From the NCBI GenBank assembly GCA_016711825.1, contig JADJSG010000011.1, forward strand, positions 124,001-188,000: a stretch of DNA of 64,000 bases, in the 5' to 3' direction. The DNA comes from Bacteroidota bacterium (GTDB lineage: Bacteria > Bacteroidota > Bacteroidia > Chitinophagales > Chitinophagaceae). This document shows positions 28,901-36,164 of the stretch, one piece after another. A model generated the notes under the pieces. The model worked only from the letters and a program-made list of their open reading frames with translations. It was not told the DNA's origin and ran no database searches. Numbering within the stretch: the stretch's first letter is position 1; each line of letters starts with the position of its first letter. The translations under genes were made by a program, and so were the position numbers.

Positions 28901-29035
28901 AAGTATTTGCGTTTTGCCAGTGCCAGGACCAGCTACTACTAATACAGGTCCGTAGATAGTATCAACTGCTTCGCGTTGTTTATCATTGAGCTTTTTATAT
29001 TCAGCGTCAAATTTTAAAGTAAATTCTGTTTGCAT
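25928..29035 (-). CDS. UvrD/Rep-type helicase fused to a RecB/AddB-type nuclease with a putative Fe-S cluster
   Basis: 1035 residues. The SF1A helicase begins with a Q motif and Walker A 'GPGTGKT' (36-42). 'LLVDEFQDT' (motif II), 'VGDDDQSIFRFQGA' (motif III) and 'LFTVHASKGREFEYVFV' (motif V region) follow. The C-terminal ~260 residues form a PD-(D/E)XK domain: 'FGSAIHKALE', 'GFIDKVEYY', 'LVDYKTGD' and 'RQAMFYK'. A cysteine in 'YLACPLHFYF' and a terminal C-x4-C-x2-C (1019, 1024, 1027) match the AddB/Cas4-like iron-staple layout. This suggests double-strand-break end processing by one polypeptide. No AddA/AddB or RecBCD partner is nearby. Confidence 0.9.
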   Translation of the reverse strand: MQTEFTLKFDAEYKKLNDKQREAVDTIYGPVLVVAGPGTGKTQILALRIANLLKSDAQISPQNILCLTYTEEGKKNMRDRLFKLIGAETAQYISVHTYHSFCNEVIQQNLSLFDKETLDAASELEKIQYIKSILLKLDNKNILYNAKNPNANANYLLRMFSKMKQENWTAEFLLEKTNQQIHFLENDESSLSTRGVTKGQLKQAVVKEIESYKKSSDAIKLFDAYKQLMLENHRYDFDDMINWVIDMFQHNPDILASYYEKYQYLLVDEFQDTNGSQMKIIDLLTEYDVSPNVFVVGDDDQSIFRFQGASVENMKDFQHKYLPHGLIEICLKINYRSTQGILDHAKNLIEKAGERLVNHNPALDKNLISYHTSTNHEDFQPRILSFHNPRYEKIYIAKRIQTLINQGVKPKEIAVLFYDNKSCIDMGSYLHLLNIPYYTKKNYNLFDDILAKQLLQILKYIACERTNAYSGDSLLFEILHYHFFQIPAIEIAKAAILSNDKSNENRKVKYSFRRYLQENISIQHPTLFIENGRDAFQYAVTTLEQLINESHNLSLIQLMDTIIQKCHIIQHILNSPNKFEELETLTIFFDFIKEEAHRNPAMDVNELTNLLDIMQENDIELPRFKLYGNEEAVRLFTVHASKGREFEYVFVASAVKLQWEGRKTPANMIKIPENVFESAKSNKDNDELRRMMYVALTRAKKELLVSYYNIDLQEKEMEKSLFLYEIFGENFEPEKPIISNQMLFEFETLIPQVDEKIKMEVIEKSFIEKQLQHFELNVTALNHYLACPLHFYFNNIVRIPSGLHENMSFGSAIHKALEKLFATMKLNEQVFPPLEEFQQYFLNFMRRNSEKFSPSGFERKVNYGLDILKNIYETNIDTWHKVVNIEFNAKATLDGIPLKGFIDKVEYYENEITLVDYKTGDYKSDYTKKKLLSMEDDKEDIGGDYWRQAMFYKILLDNDKNNKYKATCAKYEFLEPDKKSKTLPKPHIFHFPKEHIDQVKTQIKDTWQKIQQHEFYEGCGKEKCEWCNFAKSIRK

Positions 29036-29091
29036 AAATGATATTTGTTGGTAAAACTAATTGCTCAGTGTATAATGAGTGTATGTAGTTC

Positions 29092-29121
29092 ATAAAAAAA
29101 GGACTACCTAAGTAGCCCTTT
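29092..29121 (-). terminator. Terminator of the PorP/SprF-like gene
   Basis: Minus strand: AAAGGGCTAC and GTAGTCCTTT pair over 10 bp (one G-T) around a 4-nt loop, then seven T. It is located 23 bp after the PorP/SprF-like stop codon and before the helicase gene. Confidence 0.8.
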
Positions 29122-29143
29122 CGAAGTTGTATATAATATAAAA

Positions 29144-30172
29144 TTAGAAACGAGGACAAGCAAAGTTGTAAGTTCTGGTTTCATTTTTGATGATGCAACC
29201 ATTGTAAATCAATGAAATTTCCAATGCACCATTACCTTTGGTTGCAGGTGTAAATCCTGAAAGGTTTACATCATAAGAAACGCCTAATTTAGCTTTTGAC
29301 CATTCAAATCCAATGTATGGAGCAATAGCATCTCCATAACGATACCAAGCGCCTAAATAGAAAATGGTATTTGCTACATCATCTTCATGATTTGGGTTCA
29401 TAACAAAACCAGCAGCACCACCTATTAAAATTTCATAGGCTTTGCCTTGTTGTTGGTACATACCACTTAAGTAAGTTACTAATTTTTCATTCATTTGAAA
29501 AGATCCACCTAATGAAGCAGTAATACGAGAATTGATTTTATGATTACCATTTAAGAAAGTTTCTACCGGGCGTGTGATATGGTAATATGAAAGTCCAGCA
29601 TACATATTGGTACGTTCTGTAACATATCCTGAATACATTAAACCAGCATTGAAATCAGGGTAAGTTAAATCAGCATTCCCTACGTTTTCACCACTCGCAT
29701 AAGGTGTACCACCTGTGGTAGGATCGTATTGACTTTCAAATTTCAATTTATTAAAGTCGATACTTTTTTGTACTAATGAGCCTTGAATACCAATTGATAA
29801 GTTTTGAGGTTTTTCTTCGTCTTGACTCAATCTTTTATGATAAGCTAAAGATAAACCAGCGGTGATATTTTGTAAAGCACCTGTACCTGATTTGTCATAT
29901 AACCCTAAAACACCAATACCTAAAGCATCGCCATTTAGTTTGCCTTTAAGTACGGCCATATCATAAGAGAAAGTTCCTGTAACATAAGGTGTAGAGTTTA
30001 CACTTCCCCACTGACTACGATAGTTGCCTGATACACGCCAATCGCAATTAACCAGGCCAGTATTAGCTGGATTAAGGGTTAATGGTGAAGTAAAATACTG
30101 TGTGAAATGCACATCTTGCGCCACTGACTGCAGACTAAGAAAAGCACCAATTGCGAATAATAATTTTTTCAT
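29144..30172 (-). CDS. PorP/SprF family outer-membrane protein
   Basis: 342 residues. A signal peptide (about 1-18) precedes the family start 'QDVHFTQYFTSPLTLNPANTG' (residues 19-39). The rest is a predicted beta-barrel with alternating aromatic strands, e.g. 'LSGMYQQQGKAYEILIGG'. PorP/SprF proteins sit in the outer membrane and are needed for secretion or attachment of T9SS type B (CHU_C) cargo; SprF serves SprB in Flavobacterium. They are usually encoded beside their cargo. Here the nearest type B protein is the giant SprB-like gene 12 kb away, so partnership is possible but unproven. It has its own terminator. Confidence 0.9.
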   Translation of the reverse strand: MKKLLFAIGAFLSLQSVAQDVHFTQYFTSPLTLNPANTGLVNCDWRVSGNYRSQWGSVNSTPYVTGTFSYDMAVLKGKLNGDALGIGVLGLYDKSGTGALQNITAGLSLAYHKRLSQDEEKPQNLSIGIQGSLVQKSIDFNKLKFESQYDPTTGGTPYASGENVGNADLTYPDFNAGLMYSGYVTERTNMYAGLSYYHITRPVETFLNGNHKINSRITASLGGSFQMNEKLVTYLSGMYQQQGKAYEILIGGAAGFVMNPNHEDDVANTIFYLGAWYRYGDAIAPYIGFEWSKAKLGVSYDVNLSGFTPATKGNGALEISLIYNGCIIKNETRTYNFACPRF

Positions 30173-30287
30173 ATTCTAAATTTTAAATTTCTGTGAGTTC
30201 TAAATTGTTGTTAAAGGTAAAAAGTTTTTTAATAAAAAAAATAAATTTCTAATAAAAAGACGAAAATATGACAAAAAAGGTTGGAAA

Positions 30288-30821
30288 CTAAACAGTAAAA
30301 CGAGGGTCAGTCTCCATTACATGCCCACAATTTTTGCAAGTACGTAATTCTTCTGAACTGTAATATTCTTTAAATCGGGGTAAGAAGTCAGTTTCTATAT
30401 TTAATAATTCAAAATACGTTTCATGCAGCTTGTGATTGCATTGTTCACAAAACCAAAGTAAGCCATCTTGAAAACCTTTACCAGCACGCACTCTTTCTAT
30501 CACAAGTCCAATTGAATTTTCGCTTCTTCCAGGGGAGTGTGGAATATTAGGGGGCAACAAAAACATATCACCAGGTCCCAGGGGTACTTCTACCAATTGT
30601 CCGTTTTGTTGTGTTTTAACTACGATATTTCCTTCCAGTTGATAAAACAATTCTTCGGTTTCATTAAAATGATAATCTTTTCTGGCATTCGGACCTGCTA
30701 CAATCATCACTATATAATCGGTTCCTTCTGGGTAAAGGTTTTTGTTGGCAACGGGTGGTTTTAATAAATGTTTATTTTCATCAATCCATTTTTGTAAGTT
30801 AAAAGGAGCACGTATTTCCAT
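30288..30821 (-). CDS. nbaC: 3-hydroxyanthranilate 3,4-dioxygenase
   Basis: 177 residues, the usual bacterial length. A cupin core shows the iron-binding residues in 'DYHFNETEELFYQLEG' (His, Glu) and 'LPPNIPHSPGR' (His), plus substrate-contacting Arg residues. Two CxxC pairs at the C-terminus ('CEQCNHK' and 'CKNCGHV') form the rubredoxin-like second metal site of bacterial enzymes. It opens the 3-hydroxyanthranilate ring to the precursor of quinolinate. It is divergent from kynureninase, so the pair covers consecutive steps from 3-hydroxykynurenine towards NAD. The names haaO and nbaC are both used. Confidence 0.95.
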   Translation of the reverse strand: MEIRAPFNLQKWIDENKHLLKPPVANKNLYPEGTDYIVMIVAGPNARKDYHFNETEELFYQLEGNIVVKTQQNGQLVEVPLGPGDMFLLPPNIPHSPGRSENSIGLVIERVRAGKGFQDGLLWFCEQCNHKLHETYFELLNIETDFLPRFKEYYSSEELRTCKNCGHVMETDPRFTV

Positions 30822-31016
30822 TGTTTTAGATTTAGAAGACTAAAGTAATGTTTATTTTTAAAATAGTATACTACCCTGCCACTATTCTTTTTTCTTTGTT
30901 CAATTTTATACTATTTGATGAGAATCAGTAGTTGAATTTTGATATTTTTCTTTTGTAATTCATTTTTTTAATTATTTTTAAAACTTTCAAAATAGTCTTA
31001 ATAAAACGGAAGCCCT

Positions 31017-32288
31017 ATGCAAACCAACATTTCGAATACCAATATCAGGTTATATGCTAAAGAAAGAGATGATGCAGATTTTTTGTCAAGCTATCGTGAT
31101 AAATTTTTATTTCCGCAGCATCAGGGTAAAGATGTCATATATTTATGTGGCAATTCATTGGGTTTGCAACCTAAAAATGCCATTGAATATTTTGTGCAAG
31201 AGCTCAATGACTGGGCTGAATATGGTGTAGAAGGGCATTTCAAATCCAAAAGGCCTTGGTTTTCCTATCATCATTTTTTTACCAAATCATTGGCGACTTT
31301 GGTAGGTGCTAAAGAAACAGAGGTGGTAGCAATGAACACCCTGACCGTGAATTTACATTTGTTAATGCTTTCTTTTTACAGACCTACGAAGCAACGTTAT
31401 AAAATCATTATGGAAGCGGGTGCATTCCCTTCTGATATGTATGCTGTTGAAACCCAGGTAAAAATGCATGGATTAAACCCTGAAGATGCTATTATTGAAA
31501 TTGCTCCGGCAAAAGGTGAACACTGTATAACGCAAGAAGCGATAGAAGAAGCTATTAAAAAACACAAAAACAAAGTAGCCCTTGTATTGTTTGGAGGCGT
31601 TAATTATTACACTGGCCAATATTTTGATATCAAGCAAATAGTAGAGCTTGCACATCGTGTAGGAGCTTATGCTGGTTTTGATTTGGCACATGCTGTAGGC
31701 AATAAAGTATTGCATTTACATGACTGGAAAGTTGATTTTGCGTGTTGGTGTACCTACAAATATTTAAATTCAGGACCCGGTGCAGTAGGAGGTATTTTTG
31801 TACAAGAAAAACATACAAAAGATGAAAATATTTTTAGGCTTGGTGGTTGGTGGGGACATGATGAAAAAACGCGATTTAAAATGAAAAAAGGATTTAAGCC
31901 TACTAAAAATGCTTCAAGCTGGCAAATGAGTAATGCGCAAATCCTGAATATGGCTGCCCACAGGGCTTCACTGGATATTTTTGACGAAGTAGGCATGAAT
32001 AAACTGGCTGAAAAAAGTTTGCACTTAACCGCTTATGCTGAGTTTCTTTTAAAACAAATCACTCATTTGAAATTTGAAATTATCACCCCATCTAATCCCA
32101 TTGAAAGAGGTTGTCAATTATCTCTTTTATTTAAGTCAAAAGGAAAAGAAGTATTTGAAGCTTTACAAAAAAATGGTGTAGTAGCAGACTGGCGCGAACC
32201 GAATGTAATACGTATTGCGCCTGTGCCATTATACAATTCATTTGAGGATGTATATACCTTTTGCGAAATAATGAAACATGTGAAATAA
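31017..32288 (+). CDS. kynU: Kynureninase
   Basis: 423 residues, PLP-dependent fold type I. 'YLCGNSLGLQPKNA' near residue 42 is the family N-terminal signature. 'FDLAHAVGNKVLHLHDW' carries the PLP-ring Asp and His, and 'CTYKYLNSGPG' contains the Schiff-base Lys. 'WWGHDEKTRFKM' and the C-terminal Arg in 'RIAPVPLYN' match carboxylate binding. It cleaves (3-hydroxy)kynurenine to (3-hydroxy)anthranilate and alanine. Its neighbour 3-hydroxyanthranilate dioxygenase takes the product onward. No kmo or tdo2 gene is in this window. It ends 7 bp from the convergent transaldolase; the junction (32282-32302) contains a short inverted repeat. Confidence 0.97.
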   Translation: MQTNISNTNIRLYAKERDDADFLSSYRDKFLFPQHQGKDVIYLCGNSLGLQPKNAIEYFVQELNDWAEYGVEGHFKSKRPWFSYHHFFTKSLATLVGAKETEVVAMNTLTVNLHLLMLSFYRPTKQRYKIIMEAGAFPSDMYAVETQVKMHGLNPEDAIIEIAPAKGEHCITQEAIEEAIKKHKNKVALVLFGGVNYYTGQYFDIKQIVELAHRVGAYAGFDLAHAVGNKVLHLHDWKVDFACWCTYKYLNSGPGAVGGIFVQEKHTKDENIFRLGGWWGHDEKTRFKMKKGFKPTKNASSWQMSNAQILNMAAHRASLDIFDEVGMNKLAEKSLHLTAYAEFLLKQITHLKFEIITPSNPIERGCQLSLLFKSKGKEVFEALQKNGVVADWREPNVIRIAPVPLYNSFEDVYTFCEIMKHVK

Positions 32289-32295
32289 GCCTTGG

Positions 32296-32949
32296 CTATT
32301 TCATACTTTTTGCATCTTCTAAAAACTTAGCTAGACCGATATCGGTTAAGGGATGTTTCAACAAGCCTAAAATACTTTCTAATGGGCATGTACAAACATC
32401 AGCACCCACTTCAGCACAACGTACGATATGAAGGGCATTTCTGATTGAAGCGGCTAGTATTTGGGTCTTGAATTGTTGTAATCGATAGATATGCGAAATT
32501 TGCGCAATTAAATCAACACCATCCCAGCTACTATCATCGATACGACCAATAAAAGGGGATACATAAGTAGCTCCTGCCTTGGCGGCTAAAATTGCTTGTC
32601 CTGCAGAAAAAACCAATGTACAATTGGTTTTAATGCCTTGGTCAGTAAACCATTTGATAGCTTTAATACCTTCTTTAATCATGGGTACTTTTACTACGAT
32701 ATTGGCATCGATACTGGCTAATTTGCTACCTTCTTCTACCATTCCAGCAAAATCGGTTGAAATCACTTCTGCACTTACAGGTGCATGTACAATATCACAA
32801 ATGTCTTTGTAATGTTTCCAGATGGCCTCAGTTCCTTTAATGCCTTCTTTGGCCATGAGCGATGGATTGGTAGTCACACCATCTAAAATACCTAATTCAT
32901 TGGCTTCTTTAATCTGAGCGAGGTTTGCTGTATCTATAAAAAATTTCAT
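32296..32949 (-). CDS. tal: Transaldolase, small TalC/fructose-6-phosphate-aldolase-like subfamily
   Basis: 217 residues, the short form. The start 'MKFFIDTANLAQIKEANELG' (residues 1-20) and 'VTTNPSLMAKEG' are typical. The Schiff-base Lys is in 'NIVVKVPM'. 'NCTLVFSAGQA' and 'YVSPFIGRIDD' are the other signature blocks. It transfers dihydroxyacetone units in the non-oxidative pentose phosphate pathway; fructose-6-phosphate aldolases look almost the same, so the reaction is not fully settled. An upstream -7 box TACTTTTG (32988-32981, minus strand) lies about 32 bp before the ATG. Confidence 0.93.
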   Translation of the reverse strand: MKFFIDTANLAQIKEANELGILDGVTTNPSLMAKEGIKGTEAIWKHYKDICDIVHAPVSAEVISTDFAGMVEEGSKLASIDANIVVKVPMIKEGIKAIKWFTDQGIKTNCTLVFSAGQAILAAKAGATYVSPFIGRIDDSSWDGVDLIAQISHIYRLQQFKTQILAASIRNALHIVRCAEVGADVCTCPLESILGLLKHPLTDIGLAKFLEDAKSMK

Positions 32950-32980
32950 ATTGAAAATAACTCTTTTGGGTTTGAAAGCG

Positions 32981-33010
32981 CAAAAGTAATCTTAGTATTT
33001 GAAAAGTTTG
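32981..33010 (-). promoter_or_regulatory. Promoter of the transaldolase gene
   Basis: Minus-strand TACTTTTG (32988-32981) is an exact TAnnTTTG -7 box. The -33 region (about 33000-33010) is T-rich without a clean TTG. Confidence 0.45.
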
Positions 33011-33054
33011 ATGAAAAGTAAAAAATGTGCATAAAAGTTAGGGGCACAAAAAAT

Positions 33055-33147
33055 GGCAAGTTACTTATATCGCACCGCTACAACCGCGTACCTTTGCTGC
33101 GTTCCCGCCCTGGAGGAGTAGCAGGAGCTGGTCGTATAAGACTTGCC
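33055..33147 (-). ncRNA. ffs: Signal recognition particle RNA (4.5S-type)
   Basis: The minus strand carries the SRP-RNA domain IV signature: 'CTCCAGGGCGGGAACGCAGC' (20 nt), then AAAGGTA. Outer arms GGCAAGTCTTATAC and GTAACTTGCC close a long hairpin, giving about 93 nt. SRP RNA assembles with Ffh to deliver membrane proteins. The ends are set by the outer stem and could vary by a few bases. A promoter -7 box lies 5 bp upstream of the 5' end. The remainder of the 409-bp gap (32950-33358) holds only the two promoters. Confidence 0.95.
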
Positions 33148-33151
33148 GGTG

Positions 33152-33184
33152 CAAAGGTAATATAAAAATAATTATAAACGCAAT
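33152..33184 (-). promoter_or_regulatory. Promoter of the SRP RNA gene
   Basis: Minus strand TTG (33183-33181), 21-nt spacer, then TACCTTTG (33159-33152). Both boxes match the Bacteroidota consensus and place the start at the first base pair of the SRP RNA outer stem. Confidence 0.7.
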
Positions 33185-33358
33185 TTAAGGTCTGGTAAAT
33201 TATACTTTCAAGGTTTCATACTTATGAATATATTTTCTAGAAGACTTATTTATAAAACAGGTGCAGTTTGATTTTCAAAATAAGCGAAGCAATAGACATC
33301 GTTTGAAAAAATGTTATCCTTCACAAAAAAATCAGCATGTTTGGCATTGGATTGATTG

Positions 33359-34459
33359 CTAAAACCATCCTTTTTTTCTAAAATAAAAGAGCATTAAAAG
33401 GGGTATTACCAACATAATCACCGTTGCAATCCAAAATCCATTTTGATCATGCAAGTAAGGTATTCTATCGAAATTCATCCCAAAAATGCCTCCGATAACC
33501 GTTGCGGGTGCCAATAAGGTAGTGACAATGGCTAAGAACTTCATGATTTCATTGAGTTTCAAATTGGTTTGACTCAGGTATAAGTCTCTGATATTTGAAA
33601 TCACATCGCGATAGTTTTCTGTAAGCTCTATGATTTGTATAATATGATCGTAGACATCCTTAAAATAATTATTGTTTTTATCTTGAATAAAACGGCTGTC
33701 TGAACGAATGATATTGTTAAGCAATTCACGCATAGGACTGGTATGTCTTTTAAAAAATATCAGTTCTTTTCGTAAATTATTGATGCGATTCATGGTATAG
33801 GCATCCGATGAATTTCTTGTTATTTCTTCTTCTAATTTTTCAATTTGTTCACCCAGCTTTTCAAGTACTACAAAGTAATGATCTACTATATTATCGAGTA
33901 ATGAATACAATAAATAATCACTGCCCTGCACCCGCACTTTGGTAGCAGGATTGCTTAGTTTTTCGCGAATTAAATCAAATAAATCGCGATGAGAATCATC
34001 TTGAAATGTAAATAAAAAATTCTTTCCCAATACAAAACTCACTTGTTCACTTTCAATGGCATGCAATTCGGTATTGTAATACAGCATTTGCATTACACAT
34101 GTAAAATAGTTGTCAAACTCGTCTACTTTGGGTCTTTGTTGTACGCTTAATATATCTTCAATAATCAGGGTATGCAGTCCAATATTGGTACCGATTGTTT
34201 CTACGCTTTTTTTATTTAATATATCGAGGTTTAGCCAGTAATTTTTATTAGGATCGAAATTTTCCAGAATGACATCTTCACTTTTCAAGTTTTTTTGATT
34301 AACGCATTGACCAGCATTATAGACATACATACTAATAATAGACTCCCCTTGCGGTTGATCTACCTTTAAAATATTGGGATTACTTTGCAATACTTTTTTT
34401 GTTTGAAGCAATTCCAGGGGATTCAAATATTGTAAATAATTTTTTCTTCCTATTTTCAT
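33359..34459 (-). CDS. corA: CorA-family magnesium/divalent-cation transporter
   Basis: 366 residues. A large cytoplasmic N-terminal domain is followed by a long stalk helix ('VVLEKLGEQIEKLEEEI' onward) and two C-terminal transmembrane helices. The defining 'GMN' motif is at residues 327-329 ('GGIFGMNFDRIPY'), and the basic tail 'YFRKKGWF' ends the protein. CorA forms a pentameric Mg2+ (also Co2+/Ni2+) channel in the inner membrane. Its start is only 3 bp after the stop of the DtxR-type regulator gene, so both are probably on one mRNA. Confidence 0.95.
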   Translation of the reverse strand: MKIGRKNYLQYLNPLELLQTKKVLQSNPNILKVDQPQGESIISMYVYNAGQCVNQKNLKSEDVILENFDPNKNYWLNLDILNKKSVETIGTNIGLHTLIIEDILSVQQRPKVDEFDNYFTCVMQMLYYNTELHAIESEQVSFVLGKNFLFTFQDDSHRDLFDLIREKLSNPATKVRVQGSDYLLYSLLDNIVDHYFVVLEKLGEQIEKLEEEITRNSSDAYTMNRINNLRKELIFFKRHTSPMRELLNNIIRSDSRFIQDKNNNYFKDVYDHIIQIIELTENYRDVISNIRDLYLSQTNLKLNEIMKFLAIVTTLLAPATVIGGIFGMNFDRIPYLHDQNGFWIATVIMLVIPLLMLFYFRKKGWF

Positions 34460-34462
34460 AAG

Positions 34463-35164
34463 TTATGCGATAATGATATGTTGTGAAAATTTTTCAGAAA
34501 TGGTAATTTCTCTTTTGTTGTTGATCAATATCAATAATGAATTATCAAATTCAAATTTTGAAATGACTTTTATTTTGGTAGACAGGGTGATATGCAATTG
34601 CATAAGGTATTGCAGAAATTCTGATGAGGTATCCTTCACTGCGATTACTTTATATACAACCCCTAATTTTGCTTCTGAAAGGGTTTTTCGAACTTGCTCA
34701 TGAATGATGCCTTTTGTATTAGGAATTGGGTCGCCATGAGGATCAAAAGCAGGAAATTTTAAAAATTCGTCTAACTTATCAATGAGTTTAGCAGACTGAA
34801 TATGTTCAAGTTGTTCGGCTATTTCATGAATTTCATCCCAGGTAAAATCTAGTTTATCTACTAAAAAAACCTCCCATAATCGATGTTTTCTGACTATTTG
34901 CAGGGCTATATTTTTACCTGTTTTTGATAAGGATACTTTGCCATATTTTTGGTAGGATATATATTTTTTATCATTCAATTTTTTAAGCATCGCGGTAACT
35001 GTAGCGGGTTTAATCGCTAAATGTTCAGCTATGGTATTGGTAGACGTTTCTTTCTTTTCAGATGAAATTTCTAAATGATAAATAGCTTTTAAATAATTTT
35101 CTTCTGTAAATGTCAGCACTTTTGTTGGTTTGAATAAAAAACAATCGAATGGATTAGGAGACAA
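34463..35164 (-). CDS. DtxR/MntR-family metal-dependent transcription regulator
   Basis: Up to 233 residues. The winged-helix start 'LTFTEENYLKAIYHLE' and 'PATVTAMLKKLNDKKYISY' are the DtxR DNA-binding domain. The dimerisation domain has 'HRLWEVFLVDKLDFTWDEIHE' split around metal ligands and 'CPHGDPIP'-like 'DPHGDPIPNTKG'. A C-terminal FeoA/SH3-like domain follows. The family normally senses Mn2+ or Fe2+. An internal GTG at 35119 would begin right at the conserved domain (218 residues, closer to family length) and may be the true start. It is co-directional with corA, 3 bp apart, suggesting control of that transporter. Confidence 0.92.
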   Translation of the reverse strand: MSPNPFDCFLFKPTKVLTFTEENYLKAIYHLEISSEKKETSTNTIAEHLAIKPATVTAMLKKLNDKKYISYQKYGKVSLSKTGKNIALQIVRKHRLWEVFLVDKLDFTWDEIHEIAEQLEHIQSAKLIDKLDEFLKFPAFDPHGDPIPNTKGIIHEQVRKTLSEAKLGVVYKVIAVKDTSSEFLQYLMQLHITLSTKIKVISKFEFDNSLLILINNKREITISEKFSQHIIIA

Positions 35165-35363
35165 AGATTGGTTAAATATATCGATTTTTTCGGTTAGAAG
35201 ATCATTCAGTAAGACTAATCATTCACCGTTTATATGATAGCAAAATTATTCTTTAACAAATATCAATCCCACTTTTTTACTTGATTCAATGAAGATTCTT
35301 GTACATTGAGAACTTCATTTGTTTTAAAATCGTCGCCAATTATATTGATAAATGCGACTATTT

Positions 35364-36089
35364 TTAAGTTACTTTTTTATTATAATATCCATTTAAGGTC
35401 ATGCTATAGATTTTGGTACTCATTTTCCCATCCACCATTGCTACTGAATCGCCTGTATAGCTGGTCAATACTTTTCTCAACACTTGATGATGAATATAAT
35501 TGGTATCGGCATTCAGTTGATTTTGGGCTAACACACTATCTTCGATTAAATAAACGGTCAGGCGTGTTCTTTTTAACAATGAATCATTATATCCTATAAA
35601 AACAGACATTTCAAGATTATCGTTCGATTCTTTGCTACTGATAGCAAGTCCACAGTCGGTTTGTTTTTTTAGCAGTAATTCCTCAAGGTTTAAACGCCAA
35701 TTAAAAATGCTGTAAGTGATTGAATCTAACTGACTACCTTTTGTAGCAGGTAATCGATTAAAAGCTGCACGGGGGAATCCATTGACTCCGCCAAGATGTA
35801 TATTTAGTGCATCAAAAAATGGGGTAATGGCGAGCCAATCTCCCTGGTGAATACATGCTGCGATGACATTGCTATCAAGCGACAACATGGCTTTCAGCGT
35901 ATCGGCACCAGTAGGGCAATTGGGGTTCCATTCACCGGTAAACATTTCACAAAGAATTTTCTGGGTATAAACCGTAGGTGGATCACCTACTGGGTTTATG
36001 GTATTTCCCCCAGAAGATGGTGTATCAGATTCTTTTTTGCATGAAAAAAGCATTGTAAGAATCAGTATGAAAATAAAATATTGTTTCAT
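35364..36089 (-). CDS. Omp28-like lipoprotein lacking the CxxC motif
   Basis: 241 residues. Lipoprotein signal with lipobox 'MLFSC' (Cys17). The Omp28-related thioredoxin-like region follows: 'KILCEMFTGEWNPNCPTG', then 'IHQGDWLAI' and 'GFPRAAFNR'. Where the paralogue just upstream has a thioredoxin-type WCGWC, this protein has W-N-P-N-C, so the first active-site cysteine is missing and redox activity is doubtful. Its own -7-like box (minus TACCTTTA, 36114-36107) lies directly after the paralogue's terminator, so the two are probably transcribed separately. Confidence 0.82.
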   Translation of the reverse strand: MKQYFIFILILTMLFSCKKESDTPSSGGNTINPVGDPPTVYTQKILCEMFTGEWNPNCPTGADTLKAMLSLDSNVIAACIHQGDWLAITPFFDALNIHLGGVNGFPRAAFNRLPATKGSQLDSITYSIFNWRLNLEELLLKKQTDCGLAISSKESNDNLEMSVFIGYNDSLLKRTRLTVYLIEDSVLAQNQLNADTNYIHHQVLRKVLTSYTGDSVAMVDGKMSTKIYSMTLNGYYNKKVT

Positions 36090-36116
36090 GAGTAAAATAT
36101 GATTGTTAAAGGTAAA

Positions 36117-36146
36117 AAAAAAACGCTCATGATAGAGCGTTTTTTC
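36117..36146 (-). terminator. Terminator between the two Omp28-like genes
   Basis: Perfect inverted repeat AACGCTC...GAGCGTT with T-runs on both sides; on the minus strand it ends in about nine T. It starts 19 bp after the stop of the 36165-37043 gene. Confidence 0.85.
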
Positions 36147-36164
36147 AATATTAAATTAAAATGA

